From Mikania micrantha (Eukaryota; Streptophyta; Magnoliopsida; Asterales; Asteraceae), in assembly GCA_009363875.1 (NCBI GenBank), contig CM018695.1, positions 66,958,907 to 67,022,906 of the forward strand: 64,000 nucleotides of DNA, in the 5' to 3' direction. This document shows positions 1 to 12,069 of the stretch, piece after piece. Positions within the stretch are counted from its first letter, which is position 1. Each line of letters starts with the position of its first letter. Position numbers and translations under genes: made by a program. The notes beneath the pieces were generated by a model, which saw nothing but the letters and a program-made list of their open reading frames with translations, was not told where the DNA came from and searched no databases.

Positions 1-106
1 TTAACCGAGTTCATGGTTAAGCAGAAAAGTCTGTAATCAAGTTTTTGAGTATTTTTCTTGATAATAATATTAGAGAGTTATTCCATTGTGGTGTGTTTGA
101 TCTTGA
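1..106 (+). repeat. 3' end of the 5' LTR of copia A
   Basis: The stretch is almost identical to 32749-32855, the end of the 3' LTR. It is followed two bases later by a tRNA-Met primer-binding site, which fixes the LTR end at about position 106. The start of this LTR is outside the window. Confidence 0.85.
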
Positions 107-108
107 AT

Positions 109-120
109 TGGTATCAGAGC
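109..120 (+). other. Primer-binding site of copia A (tRNA-iMet)
   Basis: TGGTATCAGAGC is the standard plant initiator-Met primer-binding site and sits directly behind the LTR end. Confidence 0.9.
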
Positions 121-331
121 CACGGTACCTCAAGAACACACGGCTGAAAGCGACTCCACTACATTCAATCGATTGACACAACAAGTTGGAAACGACTGAG
201 AGGTCGTTGATTGCCTTGTTGTCAAGCACCTCAAGGATCGACTATATCAGAAAGTTGGAAGTAGCGTAAAACTACTGATTGTCTTTCTGTGTCGATCAAG
301 AAAGTGATATATTGATTGAAGAATCTGCTCC

Positions 332-1330
332 TTGTCAAAGGGATTGACTAGGAGAACCAAAACCCAAGGACTGGATACATCCGAAGGACCCACGATCAAG
401 TATAGTCGTGGATCTCACAACACCATATTGGGAGACACAGCGGTACCAGTGGCAAAAGAAGGAAGCGCGCCTTCTTTTCAGTGTCCGATGTTGACCGCAA
501 CAAACTACACAACTTGGGCAAGACGCATGAAAGTGATTTTGAGCGTGCACAAAGTTTGGGATGCAGTCGAAGGGAGATCAACTGATGCCAATAAAAACAA
601 CATTGCCACGGCAATATTGTTTCAGGCTATACCAGAATCACAGATTCTCCAAGATGGAAACCTTGGTTCGGTAAAAGAGATATGGGAGGCGATCAAAACT
701 CGTCATCTGGGAGCCGATACGGTGAAGGAGGCAAGGCTTCAGACGCTCATGACAGAATTCGAAGGCCTAAGGATGAAAGAAACTGATTCAATTGACGATT
801 TTGCTGGGAAGCTATCTGGTATAACAGCAAAAGCTGCAACACTCGGATCGGTGGTGGAAGAAAGCAAGATGGTTAAGAAATTCCTCACAAGTCTTCCCCG
901 AAATTTCATCCATATAGTCGCATCCATCGAGCAAATACTGGACCTGTGAACCATTGGTTTTGAAGATGATGTAGGAAGACTCAAGGCATATGAAGAAAGA
1001 GTAAAAGACGATAGCCAGCCTGAGAAACAAAACAAACTGATGTTTGTAAAATATGTTCCTAAAGGTGAAGCAAGCTCTAGTAGAAATAAAGAAGCCATAA
1101 GAGGACGGGGACATGGGTCATCGACGTATAGAGGAAGAGGTCGAGGACGTGAGAATGGTCAGGGCCGAGGCCAAGATCAGCAAAGCAGGTCGTATGATAA
1201 ACCATGCAAGAAAACCCGAGACAAATCCACCATCTAATGTTTTAGATGTGACAAGTATGGTCACTTCGCATCGGTTTGCCCTGATCGAAAGTAGAAACAA
1301 CAAGAATCAAACATGGTGGAAGAAGATGTA
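332..1330 (+). pseudogene. copia A gag, degenerate
   Basis: The frame 332-949 has no good ATG at its start; it encodes a copia-type gag with the landmarks YTTWARRMKVIL, VWDAV, EIWEAIKTRHLGAD and KFLTSLPRNF. A stop follows at about 947. The next part (1040-1237) is an RG-rich basic tail. A CCHC zinc knuckle (CFRCDKYGHFASVC) is readable at 1238-1279, immediately after a TAA. The gag is collinear with that of copia F at 62092-62690. Nonsense changes and frame breaks make it non-functional. Confidence 0.75.
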
Positions 1331-3060
1331 GATCCATCACTGTATATGGTAAGAGGCATCTATGAAACCATACTGTTGAACGAAGGAGGGCTGCTACCGA
1401 AACAGCTCGAATGCGAACCCTCAGACGATGACGAGTGGTACCTGGACAATGGAGCCAGTAACCACATGACGGGAAACCGCTCTCACTTCTCATAACTAAA
1501 TGAACAAGTCTCCAGAATGGTGAAGTTTGGCGATGGATCTCAGATTGAGATAAAAGGGAAAGGCTCAATCCTATTCGAACGAAAAACATGAGAACAACGG
1601 CGTGTAACTAACGTCTACTACCTCCTCAAATGAGAAGTAACATTATTAGTTTGGGCCAAGCAACTGAATGTGGCTGTGACATCCAGATGAAAGGAGACCG
1701 TCTGCAAATGCACGACCAAAATGGGACACCCCTTATAAATGTCACTAGAACAAGGAACCACCTCTACAAGGCAAAGTGGCGAGTTGGAAACCAATTTCAT
1801 TGCAGGCCAGCATAAATGATGTCTCAAGGGTGTGGCACGCGAGGTTGGGGCCATCTAAACTTTGAAGCAATGAAAGTCATGGGTGCACAAGGACTGGTGA
1901 CCGGGCTGCCAAAGCTAAACCACAAGACACAACTATGTGAGTCATGCCTTGTGGGTAAACAAACACAAATGCAGTTTCCAAAGGCAACCAACTATCGAGC
2001 TGAAAAAATACCAGAGCTAATACACGAGGATTTATGAGGGCCTATAACACCATCAACCAATGCAGGTAACAAATACATATTTGTTCTCATTGATAATCCC
2101 TCGAGGATAATGTGGGCGCATCTTCTGAAAGCAAAGAACGAAGCACTAGAAAAATTCAAAGCTTTCAAAACACTAATCGAAAAATAAACAGGATAAAAAA
2201 TCAAAACCTTAAGAACCGATAGGGGGGAGAGTTCACATCCATGGAGTTCAATCGATTCTGTGAAGAAGAAGGGATTAAAAGGCACCTTACTACTCCCTAT
2301 ACACCGCAGCAAAACGATGTGGTGGAACGAAGAAATCGGACGCTCATGGAGATGACCAGAAGTCTTCTCAAGGCCAAGAGAGTACCGAACTATATGTGGG
2401 GGGAAGCAGTTAGACATGCATCATAAGTGTTGAACCGCCTACCCACACGAGCACTTCGCAACCAAACTCCGTACGAAGCATTCAAGAAAAGGAAGCCGAA
2501 TGTATTGCACTTGAGGATATTCGGATGCATAGCCCATGCAAAGATCCATGCACATAACCTACAAAAGTTGGATGACCGTTCAAAACCCCTAGTATACCTG
2601 GGAACTGAACCAGTATCCAAGGCCCATCAATTATATGATCCGACAACCAAAAGGATAGTGATAAGCCGAGATGTTATCTTCGATGAATCAAAGGGGTGGA
2701 ATTGGGATAAGTCACAATCCACGGAGATGCAGGAACCGGGATCGTTCACTATTAACTACAATAGCCTAGATGATATGGGGTTAGCACAGAACGACATGGC
2801 TGAGCAAGAAACAAGCAGCAGCCATACGAACACAAGCGGTACAAGTACAAGTACAAGTACAAGTGAAGACCCCGGGGAACAAACAGCTGGTACTAGTTCA
2901 TACTCATCAAACTTAACTGAATCAGAAGACACTAATACTGATCAACCCGAAGAAAATGAACAAGGACCAATGCTAAGACGCTCCACCCGAGTCCCAACAC
3001 TACGAGTAAAAATGAAAATGACTACGTTCCCATTTCAAGCATCGAGGAAGACGAACTCAT
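1313..3060 (+). pseudogene. copia A protease and integrase, degenerate
   Basis: The aspartic protease is seen as WYLDNGASNHMTG near 1437-1475, where DNGAS replaces the more common DSGAS. Integrase pieces follow: GHLNFEAMKVMG, then CESCLVGKQT (zinc-binding half) at about 1850-1970, and the core segment TPQQNDVVERRNRTLMEM near 2300-2355. The frame 2427-3065 holds the C-terminal part and a serine/threonine-rich linker; its RSTRVP motif is usual in the integrase-RT spacer of copia elements. Several TGA/TAA/TAG codons and frame changes interrupt it. An (AGTACA)n run near 2838-2862 lies in the linker. Confidence 0.75.
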
Positions 3061-4123
3061 GCTAGTAAATGACGATGAGCTTAAAAGGTATGAAGAGGCA
3101 AAGAGAAGGCCAGAATGGGTGAGAGCTATGGAAGCCGAAATCGAGTCCATAAGAAGAAACCAAACTTGGAAACTCACCGAGTTACCCCAAGGCTGTAAAG
3201 CCATAGGGTTAAAGTGGGTTTTCAAAATCAAAAGAAATGCTGGTGGATCGATAAACAAACACAAAGCAAGACTGGTTGCGAAAGGATACGCACAGCAGCC
3301 AGGAATTGACTTTGACGAGGTTTTCGCACCAGTGGCGAGAATCGAAACAGTCCAGTTCTTGATAGCATTGGCAGCAAGCCAACGATGGGAATTGTATCAC
3401 CTGGACGTTAAATCGGCATTCCTTCATGGGGAGCTGTCAGAAACCGTGTATGTCTCACAACCAGAAGGGCTCGTCATAACCAAGCAAGAACAAAAGGTAT
3501 ACATGTTGGAGAAAGCGCTATATGGTTTGAGGCAAGCACCCTGAGCATGGAACTCGAAGCTTGATAAAATCTTAAAGGAAATAAGGTTCATGCGATGCTC
3601 ACAAGAACAAGAAATATATCGAAGATCTGTTGGTACAAGGCTGATGATTGTTGGGGTGTACGTGGACGACTTGATAGTAACTGGCTCAGATACAAAGGAG
3701 ATACATGCATTTAAGCATGAAATGGGAACAAAGTTTGAAATGTCAGACCTAGGTAAGCTCACATATTACCTGGGAATTAAGTATCCCAAAATGGAAAAGG
3801 AATTAGTCTGAAACAAGAAAGTTATGCGAAGAAGATCCTTAATGAAGCAAGAATGGAATATTGTAATCCAGCACACTATCCTATGGTTCAAAATCTGAAA
3901 TTATCGAATCATGAAAAGGAACCAACAGTGGATGCAAAGGAATTCAGAAAGATTGTTGGGTGTCTACGATATCTTTTGCACACATGACCTGATCTCGCTT
4001 ACCCAGTTGGGGTGGTGAGCTGCTTCATGCAAGAACCCAAGCAGTCTCATGTGGCAGCAATCAAACAAATTTTGAGATACTAGAAAGGAACTATGGGTTA
4101 TGGAATTGTGTATACATGGGGAT
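3059..4123 (+). pseudogene. copia A reverse transcriptase, first copy
   Basis: The RVT_2-type reverse transcriptase starts with the landmarks EIESIRRNQTW and KWVFKIKRN. It then shows ARLVAKGYAQ, DFDEVFAPVARIE, LDVKSAFLHGEL and ALYGLRQAP. The catalytic YVDDLIVTGS is present near 3658-3687. There is a TGA at about 3542, a one-base loss near 3779 relative to the second copy, and further breaks. The gene is cut at 4123 by the LTR of gypsy A. RNase H resumes at 32071. Confidence 0.85.
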
Positions 4124-4917
4124 TGATGTGTGTTTGATTTTCATGTGTTTTAACAGTTTAAAGTTGGGTTTTTATGTGTGTTTTTATGTGCATTTTATAT
4201 GGAACAATGATACTTTGAAATACAATTGTGAATTGCAGGTTAAGACACATTAGAGGGATGCCCTGGGATGTTAATGAGGTGAAAAGATGCACAGATGGAT
4301 CAGAAACTGTCGAGAAAAGCTCAGAACTTCGGAAGCGCATATCTTGAGCTAGAGGAAGAGTTACGGAATCCATAATATATGAAAACTGAGTTTTTCTCGA
4401 CGAGACGAAGCCGTAGGTGAAGTCAGACTGGGCCTAGGCTACACCCAATCAGCATAGGCTACGCCCGAGCATAGGCTACGCCCGAAAATTCAGCGTTGAC
4501 AGAAATTTTGCACCGTTCGGTTTGGCCCAGCGTAGGCTATGCCCAAAACACGGATAACGAGTTTTTTACCCTATTTTGCCTATTTTCAAGCCATAATCCA
4601 TCCAAGTCGAAAGTTAAGGTTTTTGGGGCCAATTTGGTACGATTTTTGACAGTTTTTGAGTGGATCCAACCCTCCAAATCAAGATTCAATCCAAGAATTC
4701 ATCAATGGAATCAACAATCAAAGATCAAATCACGACGAGGCAAGGCTAGTTTCTTCGTAATCGCTTCCGGTTGATTAGGGTTGTAAGTGAAACAATGTTT
4801 GAATGTTGAATCTAGGTTTTTGATTGTAAACTTGATACGATTTCTTTTTGGTTGATTTAAACAATATATTTATGTTTTCATATTGTGTGTTACCATCAGT
4901 GATTCGGTTTTCTTGTT
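4124..4917 (+). repeat. 5' LTR of gypsy A, truncated at its 3' side
   Basis: The stretch begins TGATGTGTGTTTG and matches 30867-31643, the first two thirds of the complete LTR at 30867-32070. Similarity stops after GGTTTTCTTG. The rest of the LTR and the primer-binding site are missing, so a deletion joined the LTR to the gag leader. The stretch contains four near-palindromic GGCGTAGGCTACGCC-like words at 4430-4545. Confidence 0.85.
4430..4545 (+). promoter_or_regulatory. Repeated CpG-rich near-palindrome in the gypsy A LTR
   Basis: Variants of CGTAGGCTACGCCC occur at about 4430, 4453, 4470 and 4529. The word is close to self-complementary (GGCGTAGCCTACGCC). It lies 300-420 bp from the LTR start, in what should be U3, so an enhancer or methylation role is possible. 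Function is inference. Confidence 0.5.
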
Positions 4918-4979
4918 TTTTGTTCGGAATTACGCGTGGGTTTTCTTTGTTTGTGTTGTGCAGGTAATCTTTTAATTGC

Positions 4980-7030
4980 ATGCATACCCGTTATTCAAGG
5001 AAGACATCACCGTTGATCTTTGATCCTGAAATTGAGAGAACCGCAAGGCATAACCGGGTGTTTCATAGATCCGGCTTGTTAGTACCTCTAATCCAACAAC
5101 AAATTGATCAAGAAGCATCAACCATGAGTCATCATAGTGATCATGGAGCTCCACCAAACTACCCAATTCCACCACCACCACCACCACCACATCCTAGACC
5201 ACCACCTAACTACCAAGAGGATGATGATTTTCAACCTTATCCCAAACCACCTCAACCACCGCCTCAAGCACCACCTCAAGGCTTATATAGAGGGGGTAAT
5301 TTCCAACCTTTTGGACCTAAACCAAATCCTATTTTTGGGCCACCACCAAATCCACCACCTCCACATAACCCACCCAGGACTCCCCAACGATCTAATCAAG
5401 GTTCGTCTGACACACAATAAACTCATTTGAATCGTCATAATGCACCTTCTCGCCAAGAAAATACTTTGTGTCAAGAGGACAACATAAGAGGAAGGGTTGA
5501 TGATTGGGATGATGGAGTGGTCAATGAAGGAGATCAACGTTATTAAGGAGGTTGGGATAATGACAACCATGATGATGGATATGGATATTAGGGCCATCAA
5601 CATTATGATCATCCTAATCCAGGATATCAAGGTCAACCAAGAATTCATAGAAGGCTTAATGTCAATCAACATCCCGATGGAGGATATGACCATTATCAAG
5701 ATGGTGTGCCAAGGGCACCTAATCGACTCCCAGTTCAAGGTGTGGAGAGCCATTTTAGACCACACATAGCAGTGAATGCTTCTCTATTGTTCGTCCTGAG
5801 GTGAGAGGAAGATCATTCGAAATAATGGCCACAATTCTTGAACGTGCTACCCAATTTCTATGGTAAAGCAACCGAGGAACCATATGTACATCTATCCGAA
5901 TTTGAATCGGTTTGTGGCACAATAGGAGGGCAAGGCTTCACACCTGATCAAGTGAAGTTAGTGTTATTTCAATTCACTTTGAAGGATGCATCGAAGTTGT
6001 GGTTTCTAGCATTGCCTTCTGCTAGCATTTTCACATAGGAAGAGTTACAACAACAGTTCCTTGATGAGTACTTTACTCCTCAACGAACTAGTGATGTGAG
6101 GCATGCAATAAGGACATTTCAGCAACAATCCGGGGAATTATTTTATGAAGCTTTTAAGAGATTCAAACAGTTGCTACGTACATGTCCACATCATGGGATT
6201 TCTAAATGGGAATTGATTATTGCTTTCCATGATGGTTTGTCTACTAATGACATAAGGGATGTGAATTCCACTACAGGTGGAACATTTTTGTCTAATCCAG
6301 TGAATGTAGATTAGGATTATTTGGAGAAGATGGCAGTGAATTCCAAAAGGCAAGCACAGTCAAGTAGAAGAAAGAAATTTGCTACGGTGAAAGCTTTGGG
6401 AAGCGCCTATTATAGAATGGAGAAGTTGGAGAAAACAAATCAAGCATTGGAGCGAGAGTTAGCGAATTTGAAGATGGGTGGAAGCAAAGGTGCTACAAGG
6501 GAGAACCAAGTGTTTCATGTGTGTGATGGATGTGGAGAATTGGGCCACGCTACTTTGGATTGTCCCGATCAAGGTGGAAGGGAGGAAGAGGTTAACCAAG
6601 TTTATGGAGACCGCAAGCCATATGATATGAATTCTAACACATATCATCTAAGTTTAAGGAATCACCCAAATTTTCGTTATGGTAATTCTTCTAACCAATC
6701 TAATCCTAATTTTTAGGGATCAAGTCAAGGAAGCCAACCATACCAGAATAGGCAGTCCAACTACGACAACCAAGGATACAATCAAGGTGGAAACATATGT
6801 TATCAAAGAAATTATCAAGCTAATCAGGATCAAGGAGCCTCATCAGGTAATTCTGACACTTTCAACAAGGAGATTATGGACTTCCTGAAGGAGATGAGAA
6901 AGGACAATGAGGTAAGAGACAAAACTGTGGAGGCTTTGACAAAGCAAGTGGGTCAACTAGCTAAGGAGGTAGCAATTTTGAGGAAGGATCCAGGCAAGCT
7001 ACCAAGTGACACAAAGGTAAATCCATAACA
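4980..7030 (+). pseudogene. gypsy A gag, degenerate
   Basis: The gag starts at ATG 4980 with the N-terminus MHTRYSRKTSPLIFDPEIER, followed by a proline-rich stretch at 5160-5400. The retrotransposon gag core is at 5838-6314 (NFYGKATEEPYVHLSEFE and the downstream LLRTCPHHG motif). The CCHC knuckle CDGCGELGHATLDC is near 6520-6565. In-frame stops at 5418, about 6037 and about 6312, plus frame shifts near 5480-5830, break it. Two of the stops are TAG where Trp is expected, which fits G-to-A transitions of methylated sites. Confidence 0.75.
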
Positions 7031-7100
7031 TCAATCAAGCAGTTCTAAGCCTTAGAAATCAGCTCAGCTCCATCATGTAAGTATTCTTAGAAGTGGGAAG

Positions 7101-8254
7101 GTGTATGACAACAAGGTTGCCCCTCCACCACAATTTGTTGAGGGTGTGGTGGAGGATGTGAATGAGAGTGATGAGAGTGAATGTGAAACTGAAGTTGCAC
7201 CACAAAATGATTTTCAAAATGAAACCACTAAGGTTATGGAAAAGGAGATGGAGGGTAATACCATTCTTTTTCCAAAAGCCTTAGTAGATCCATCTAAAGT
7301 TTCAAATGTGAACAAGAGAGGCCCACAACAAGAGGAAATGTGGGAGGTTTTTAAACAAGTGAAAATTAATCTTCCTCTCATTGATGCAATAAAACAAGTC
7401 CCATCATATGCTAAGTACTTAAAGGAGATGTGCACTCAGAAAAGGAATCACAAAATCCCTAAGAAGGTTGATTTGACTAAAAATGTGAGTGCGGTTGTGA
7501 CGGGTATCCTCCCGCCTAAACTCCAAGATCCGGGAATGCCTTTGATGCCAATTCAAGTGGGTGATTTTAAAATACAAAGGGCGTTATTGGATCTTGGAGC
7601 TTGTATGATCAATATGACTTTGGACCATTACAACGAGCCGACACCACCGTGGTGTTGGCCGATTTGACTTCCAAGCTTCCTAGGGGAATTGTTTCTGATG
7701 TAATTGTGATGGTGCAGGGTTTTTACTACCTGGTTGATTTCTTGGTTTTGGATTATGCCATTACCGATCCGTTAAAGCAACCCACCGTGATTTTGGGTCG
7801 TCCATTTTTGGCCACTTCTAATGCTTTGATTAATTGTAGGACGGGAACAGTGGACATGACTTTTGGCAATCGGAAGCTTCAATTGAATGTTTTTTCCAAT
7901 ATTGCTAATTCTCGAGTCAACGATGAATGCTTTATGGCGGACATTGTTGACGGGTGTCTATCCCACGAAAGTGGAGGAGACACCATAGAGATATGTTTTG
8001 CTTGTGACAGGGATGAGTTAAGCATGGTAAAGGACATGGAGGAAGAAGATCAGAATATGGAAGTGCTAGTGGCGAGTGATGGTCATCCGCCATGGACAAT
8101 TCAAGTGGAAAGTCTTCCGGATAGCATAGATTCCAAACTCAAGCCCTCTTTGGAAGAACCACCAAAATCTGAACTTAAAGAGTTACCTAAACACCTTAAG
8201 TATGCTTCCTTAGGTGAAAATAACATTTTACCTGTTGCAGCAAATTTGGATTAA
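7101..8254 (+). pseudogene. gypsy A protease region, degenerate
   Basis: Frame 7101-7667 carries the typical pre-protease block (FKQVKINLPLIDAIKQVPSY, CTQKRN) and the protease start LLDLGACMINM, where DLGA marks the Athila/Tat active site. A frameshift near 7610 moves the rest to 7601-8254, with VILGRPFLATSNALIN (the flap and ALIN motif). The region after it leads to RT at 8270. The order and the DLGA active site match Athila/Tat-type elements. Confidence 0.75.
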
Positions 8255-8269
8255 GCACAAGAGGAAGCC

Positions 8270-11080
8270 TTGATGGAAGTGTTGGTGACACATAAAGCTG
8301 CAATTGGATGGACCATAGTTGATTTGAGGGGAATAAGCTCCTCCATTGTGATGCACAAGATCATTACGGATGAAAAGATCAAGCCTTCACGTGACACTCA
8401 AAGAAGATTGAACCCGAACATGCGTGAAGTGGTGAAGAAGGAGGTTCTAAAGTGGTCAGATGCTGGAATCATTTACCAAATCTCAGACAGTACATGGGTA
8501 ATTCCTACACAAACAGTTCCAAAGAAAGCGGGGATTCAGGTAATCAAAGATGAAAAAGGTGAGGAGATTGCAACCCGGCTGGTAACCGGGTGGCGGATTT
8601 GCATTGATTACCGTAAGTTAAATGCAGCCACTTCAAATGACCATTTTCCTTTGCCTTTCATTGATCAAATTGTGGAAAAGCTCGCAGGTCAGAAATTTTA
8701 TTGTTTTTGGGATGGGTATTCGGGGTATAATCAAATTTCTATTCATCCTGACGATCAACAAAAGACTACATTTATATGTCCATATGGTACTTTCGCATTT
8801 AGGCGAATGCCATTTGGATTGTGTAATGCCCCAGCCACCTTTCAAAGGTGCATGATGAGTATATTTTCAGATATGGTTGGGGAGTCTTTAGAGATTTTTA
8901 TGGATGATTTTTCCATTTTTGGTCCTTCGTTTTAAACATGTCTTGAACAATTAACAAAAGTTTTAAAAAGATGTGTTGAAACCAACTTAGTTTTAAGTTG
9001 GGAAAAAAGTCATTTCATGGTTCAAGAAGGCATTGTGTTGGGTCATGTGATTTCAAGTCGTGGGATAGAGGTTGATCATGCTAAAGTTCTAGTCATTTCA
9101 ACTTTACCTCCTCCCACGAATGTTAAGGGCATTAGGTCATTTTTGGGACATGCGGGGTTTTATAGAAGATTTATCAAAAATTTCAGTGTCATTACAAAAC
9201 CCTTGTGTAATTTGTTGTTAAAAGATGTTCCATTTGCTTTTGATAAGGATTGTGTCTATGCTTTTAATGTGCTTAAGCAAAAGTTGGTTAAAGCCCCAAT
9301 TTTGCAATCACCTGATTGGTCAAAACCTTTTGAAATAATGTGTGATGCAAGTGATTACGCAGTTGGGGCTGTTTTGGGTCAACGAGTGGACAAGAAACCC
9401 GTTGCAATCTACTATGCAAGCAAATCCCTTTAAGATGCTCAATTGAATTACACCACAACAGAAAAGGAATTTCTTGCTATAGTGTTTGCATTAGATACGT
9501 TTCGGTCATATTTGTGGGGTAGCAAGGTTATTATTTATTCTGATCACACTGCTGTTAGGTACCTCATGGACAAGAAGGATGCGATACCGAGGTTGATTAG
9601 ATGGATTCTTTTGCTTCAAGAATTCGATTTGGAAATTCGCGACAAGAAAGGGAGTGAGAATGTGGTGGCGGATCATTTGTCACACGTCATTCACAATGAG
9701 ACCGAGGAGGGAGTTGCTATTAAAGAAACATTTCCTGATGAGCAATTACTACATGTTTCTACTGAGCCATGGTATGCTAACTTTGCAAATTATTTGGCTG
9801 CAGGTACACTTCCGGAGCATTGGACAAAGAGAAGGAAGCAACAATTCTTGGGTCAAGCAAAGCATTACATATGGGACGAGCCAGACTTGTTCAAAGTGGG
9901 AGCGGATCAATTGATTCAAAGATGCATCCCGGATTCAGAGATTCCCTCAGTTTTACAACATTTGCATGCATCTGCTTGTGGGGGTCATTTCAGTGGACAG
10001 AAAACAGGACATAAAGCCTTATCTTGTGGGCTTTATTGGCCTACAATCTTTAAAGATGCTTTTGAGTTTGCTAAGAATTGTGTGAACTGTCAAAAGATGG
10101 GCAGTATTTCAAAGCGAAATGTGATGCCCATGCATCCCATTCTTGTTGTGGACATTTTTGATGTATGGGGCATCGATTTCATGGGGCCATTCCCTAATTC
10201 TTTTGGGAATTTGTACATCTTAGTAGTGGTGGACTATGTTTCAAAGTGGGTTGAAGCAATCGCTACTAAGATGAATGATCATACCGTTGTGTGCAAGTTT
10301 GTCCAATTTAACATCTTTTCAAGGTTTGGGCTCCCTCACGTGATTATAAGCGATGAGGGATCCCATTTCAAATATTTTCACTTTGGCAAACTTCTCAAAC
10401 GGTATGGCATAGACCATCGGATTGCCACTCTGTATCATTCTCAAACAAGTGGCCAAGTGGAAGTGTCCAATAGGCAAATTAAAGAAATTTTACAAAAAAC
10501 CGTGCGAGCCGACCGTAAGGATTGGTCAACCAAGTTGAACGATGCTTTATGGGTGTATCGCACGGCATACAAGACTCCTATTGGCACTACACCAAACCGG
10601 TTGGTTTATGGGAAAGGATGTCACTTACCCTTTGAACTTGCACATTGGGCATTATGGGCAATTAAAAATGTTAACTTGGATTATGATATTGCAGGTAAGG
10701 AGCGGAAGCTTAATTTGGGTGAGTTGGAGGAACTAAGAGATGAAGCATACGAATGTGTTGCAGCCAACAAAGCCAAAACCAAAGTGGTACATGATGCGAA
10801 GATTCGGTTGAGTAAGTTTAAGGTAGGTCAAAAGGTGTGGCTTTACAATTCAAGATTGAAATTATTTCCGGGAAAACTCAAAAGCAAGTGGATGGGACCG
10901 TTCTTAATTGTCCGTGTAGGGAACTTTGGAGACATAGAAATCGAAGATTTTGATGATCATTTAAGACAAGTCGTGAATGGACATCGGTTGAAGCCTTACA
11001 TGGAAGCGAGTGATCTTAACAGGGCAAACAAGCAGTTGGAAAGTGGTTGTTGCATCTTTCTGACTAACTTAGCCGAGTAA
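8270..11080 (+). pseudogene. gypsy A RT, RNase H and integrase, degenerate
   Basis: RT occupies 8270-9016, with RRLNPNMREVVKKEV, CIDYRKLNAAT, MPFGLCNAPATFQRCM and the catalytic IFMDDFSIF; a TAA at 8933 and a frame break follow. RNase H spans about 9300-9680 (CDASDYAVGAVLGQR, YTTTEKEFLAIV, DHTAVRYL) with a TAA near 9431. Integrase fills 9700-11080: an HHCC zinc finger (HLHASACGGHF to CVNCQ), the core VWGIDFMGPFPNS with its second Asp in IISDEGSHFKYF, and SGQVEVSNRQIKEIL containing the catalytic Glu. The last 545 codons are open, so the 3' part has decayed less than the gag. Confidence 0.85.
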
Positions 11081-11318
11081 AAGGGCCAGGTACTGTCGAG
11101 CTAACGACATTAAACATAACGCTCATCGGGAGGCAACCCGTTTTCGTAACATTTTCTTGGTTTTGTTTTTGATTTTGTGTGTTTTGGTTTGAGTTTCTTC
11201 ATTTTTGTGTTTTCGTGTTCTTTTGTTTGTTTTTTTAGTCATGGGCAATCCTCAAGCGTTGGGAAGTTGTGGATTGGATCGGAATGTGAATTAGTGCCAT
11301 TCAGGGCAAGGCACGAGT

Positions 11319-11398
11319 GTTAAGGGTGTGAACGGTCACGAGCCAAGCCGAACAAAAACATAAAACGAGCCGAGCTGAACAAAAACATAATTTGTCTT
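11319..11398 (+). mobile_element. Probable hAT-type MITE terminal fragment
   Basis: The sequence begins TTAAGGGTGTGAACGGTC and continues with GAGCC(A/G)AGC(C/T)GAAC words, which resembles the terminal sequence of many plant non-autonomous hAT elements. No second end or TSD is visible. It sits exactly where gypsy A ends and the duplicated copia RT begins, so it may be filler at the breakpoint. Confidence 0.35.
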
Positions 11399-11746
11399 TT
11401 GGTATTTTTTTAGGGTAAATAAATTTTAATTTTAATTATTTTTGGAAACTCACCGATTTTGCCCCAAGCCTGTAAAGCCATAGGGCTAAAGTGGGTTTTC
11501 AAAATCAAAAGAAATGTTGGTGGATCGATAAGCAAACACAAAGCGAGACTGGTTGCGAAAGGATACGCACAACAGCCAGGAATTGACTTTGACGAGGTTT
11601 TCGCACCAGTGGCGAGAATCGAAACAGTCCAGTTCTTGATAGCATTCGCAGCAAGCCAACGATGGGAATTGCATCACCTGGATGTTAAATCGGCATTCCT
11701 TCATGGGGAGCTGTCAGAAACCGTGTATGTCTCACAACCAGAAGGG

Positions 11747-12068
11747 TCGGTATAGTATAAATAGATAATCAGAAAAAGAAGAGAACATTGTTTTTGCAAA
11801 CATGAATAGAATTTTTTTAACTGTTTTTGTAAGAAAACAATTTGATCTTTATCCCCCCAGCCTAGAAGGAAAGATCCTGCTTTTACTTTTACTATGATGA
11901 AAAATTTTCTATTTTGATCGCTTTCTAGTTAGAATTGATTGGTTGTACCTACCCAATAATCTAATATGAATGATTCACTATTCACTCTATTTTCGGTTTT
12001 TGGGTCATAATCATTATGTAGGAGAGATGGCTGAGTGGTTGAAAGCGTAGCATTGGAACTGCTATGTA
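11747..12068 (+). other. Chloroplast DNA insertion (NUPT), trnS-GGA spacer region
   Basis: The insert interrupts the duplicated copia RT: flanking copia sequence is collinear on both sides except for about four lost bases. It ends in the 5' half of chloroplast trnS-GGA, and the AT-rich part before it looks like the plastid spacer next to that gene (ycf3 side, from memory). There is no target duplication or transposon end, so it looks like plastid DNA captured during double-strand-break repair. Confidence 0.8.
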
Positions 12069-12069
12069 G
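12021..12069 (+). pseudogene. trnS-GGA: Plastid tRNA-Ser(GGA), 5' half only
   Basis: GGAGAGATGGCTGAGTGG is the plastid Ser acceptor and D-arm. The anticodon arm has stem TAGCA/TGCTA around loop TTGGAAC with anticodon GGA at 12055-12057. The variable arm, T-arm and 3' acceptor strand are absent because copia sequence resumes right after the anticodon stem. It cannot make a tRNA. Confidence 0.85.

Larger units (their letters stand above)
4918..11318 (+). mobile_element. Internal region of gypsy A (Athila/Tat-like Ty3/gypsy), decayed
   Basis: The region holds a short leader, gag, protease, RT, RNase H and integrase in Ty3/gypsy order with no chromodomain. After pol, at 11081-11318, a non-coding tail contains the GGGAGGCAACCC word often seen 3' of pol in Athila/Tat-type elements. 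The 3' LTR is not adjacent; the complete LTR at 30867-32070 is the same family. Dozens of stops and frameshifts show it is inactive. Confidence 0.85.

Noticed and set aside
332..949. Intact host gene encoding a 205-residue protein
   Set aside because: It is the gag part of a decayed copia element, behind an LTR and primer-binding site.
12021..12069. Functional nuclear tRNA gene
   Set aside because: Only the 5' half of a plastid tRNA is present; no T-arm or 3' acceptor strand.
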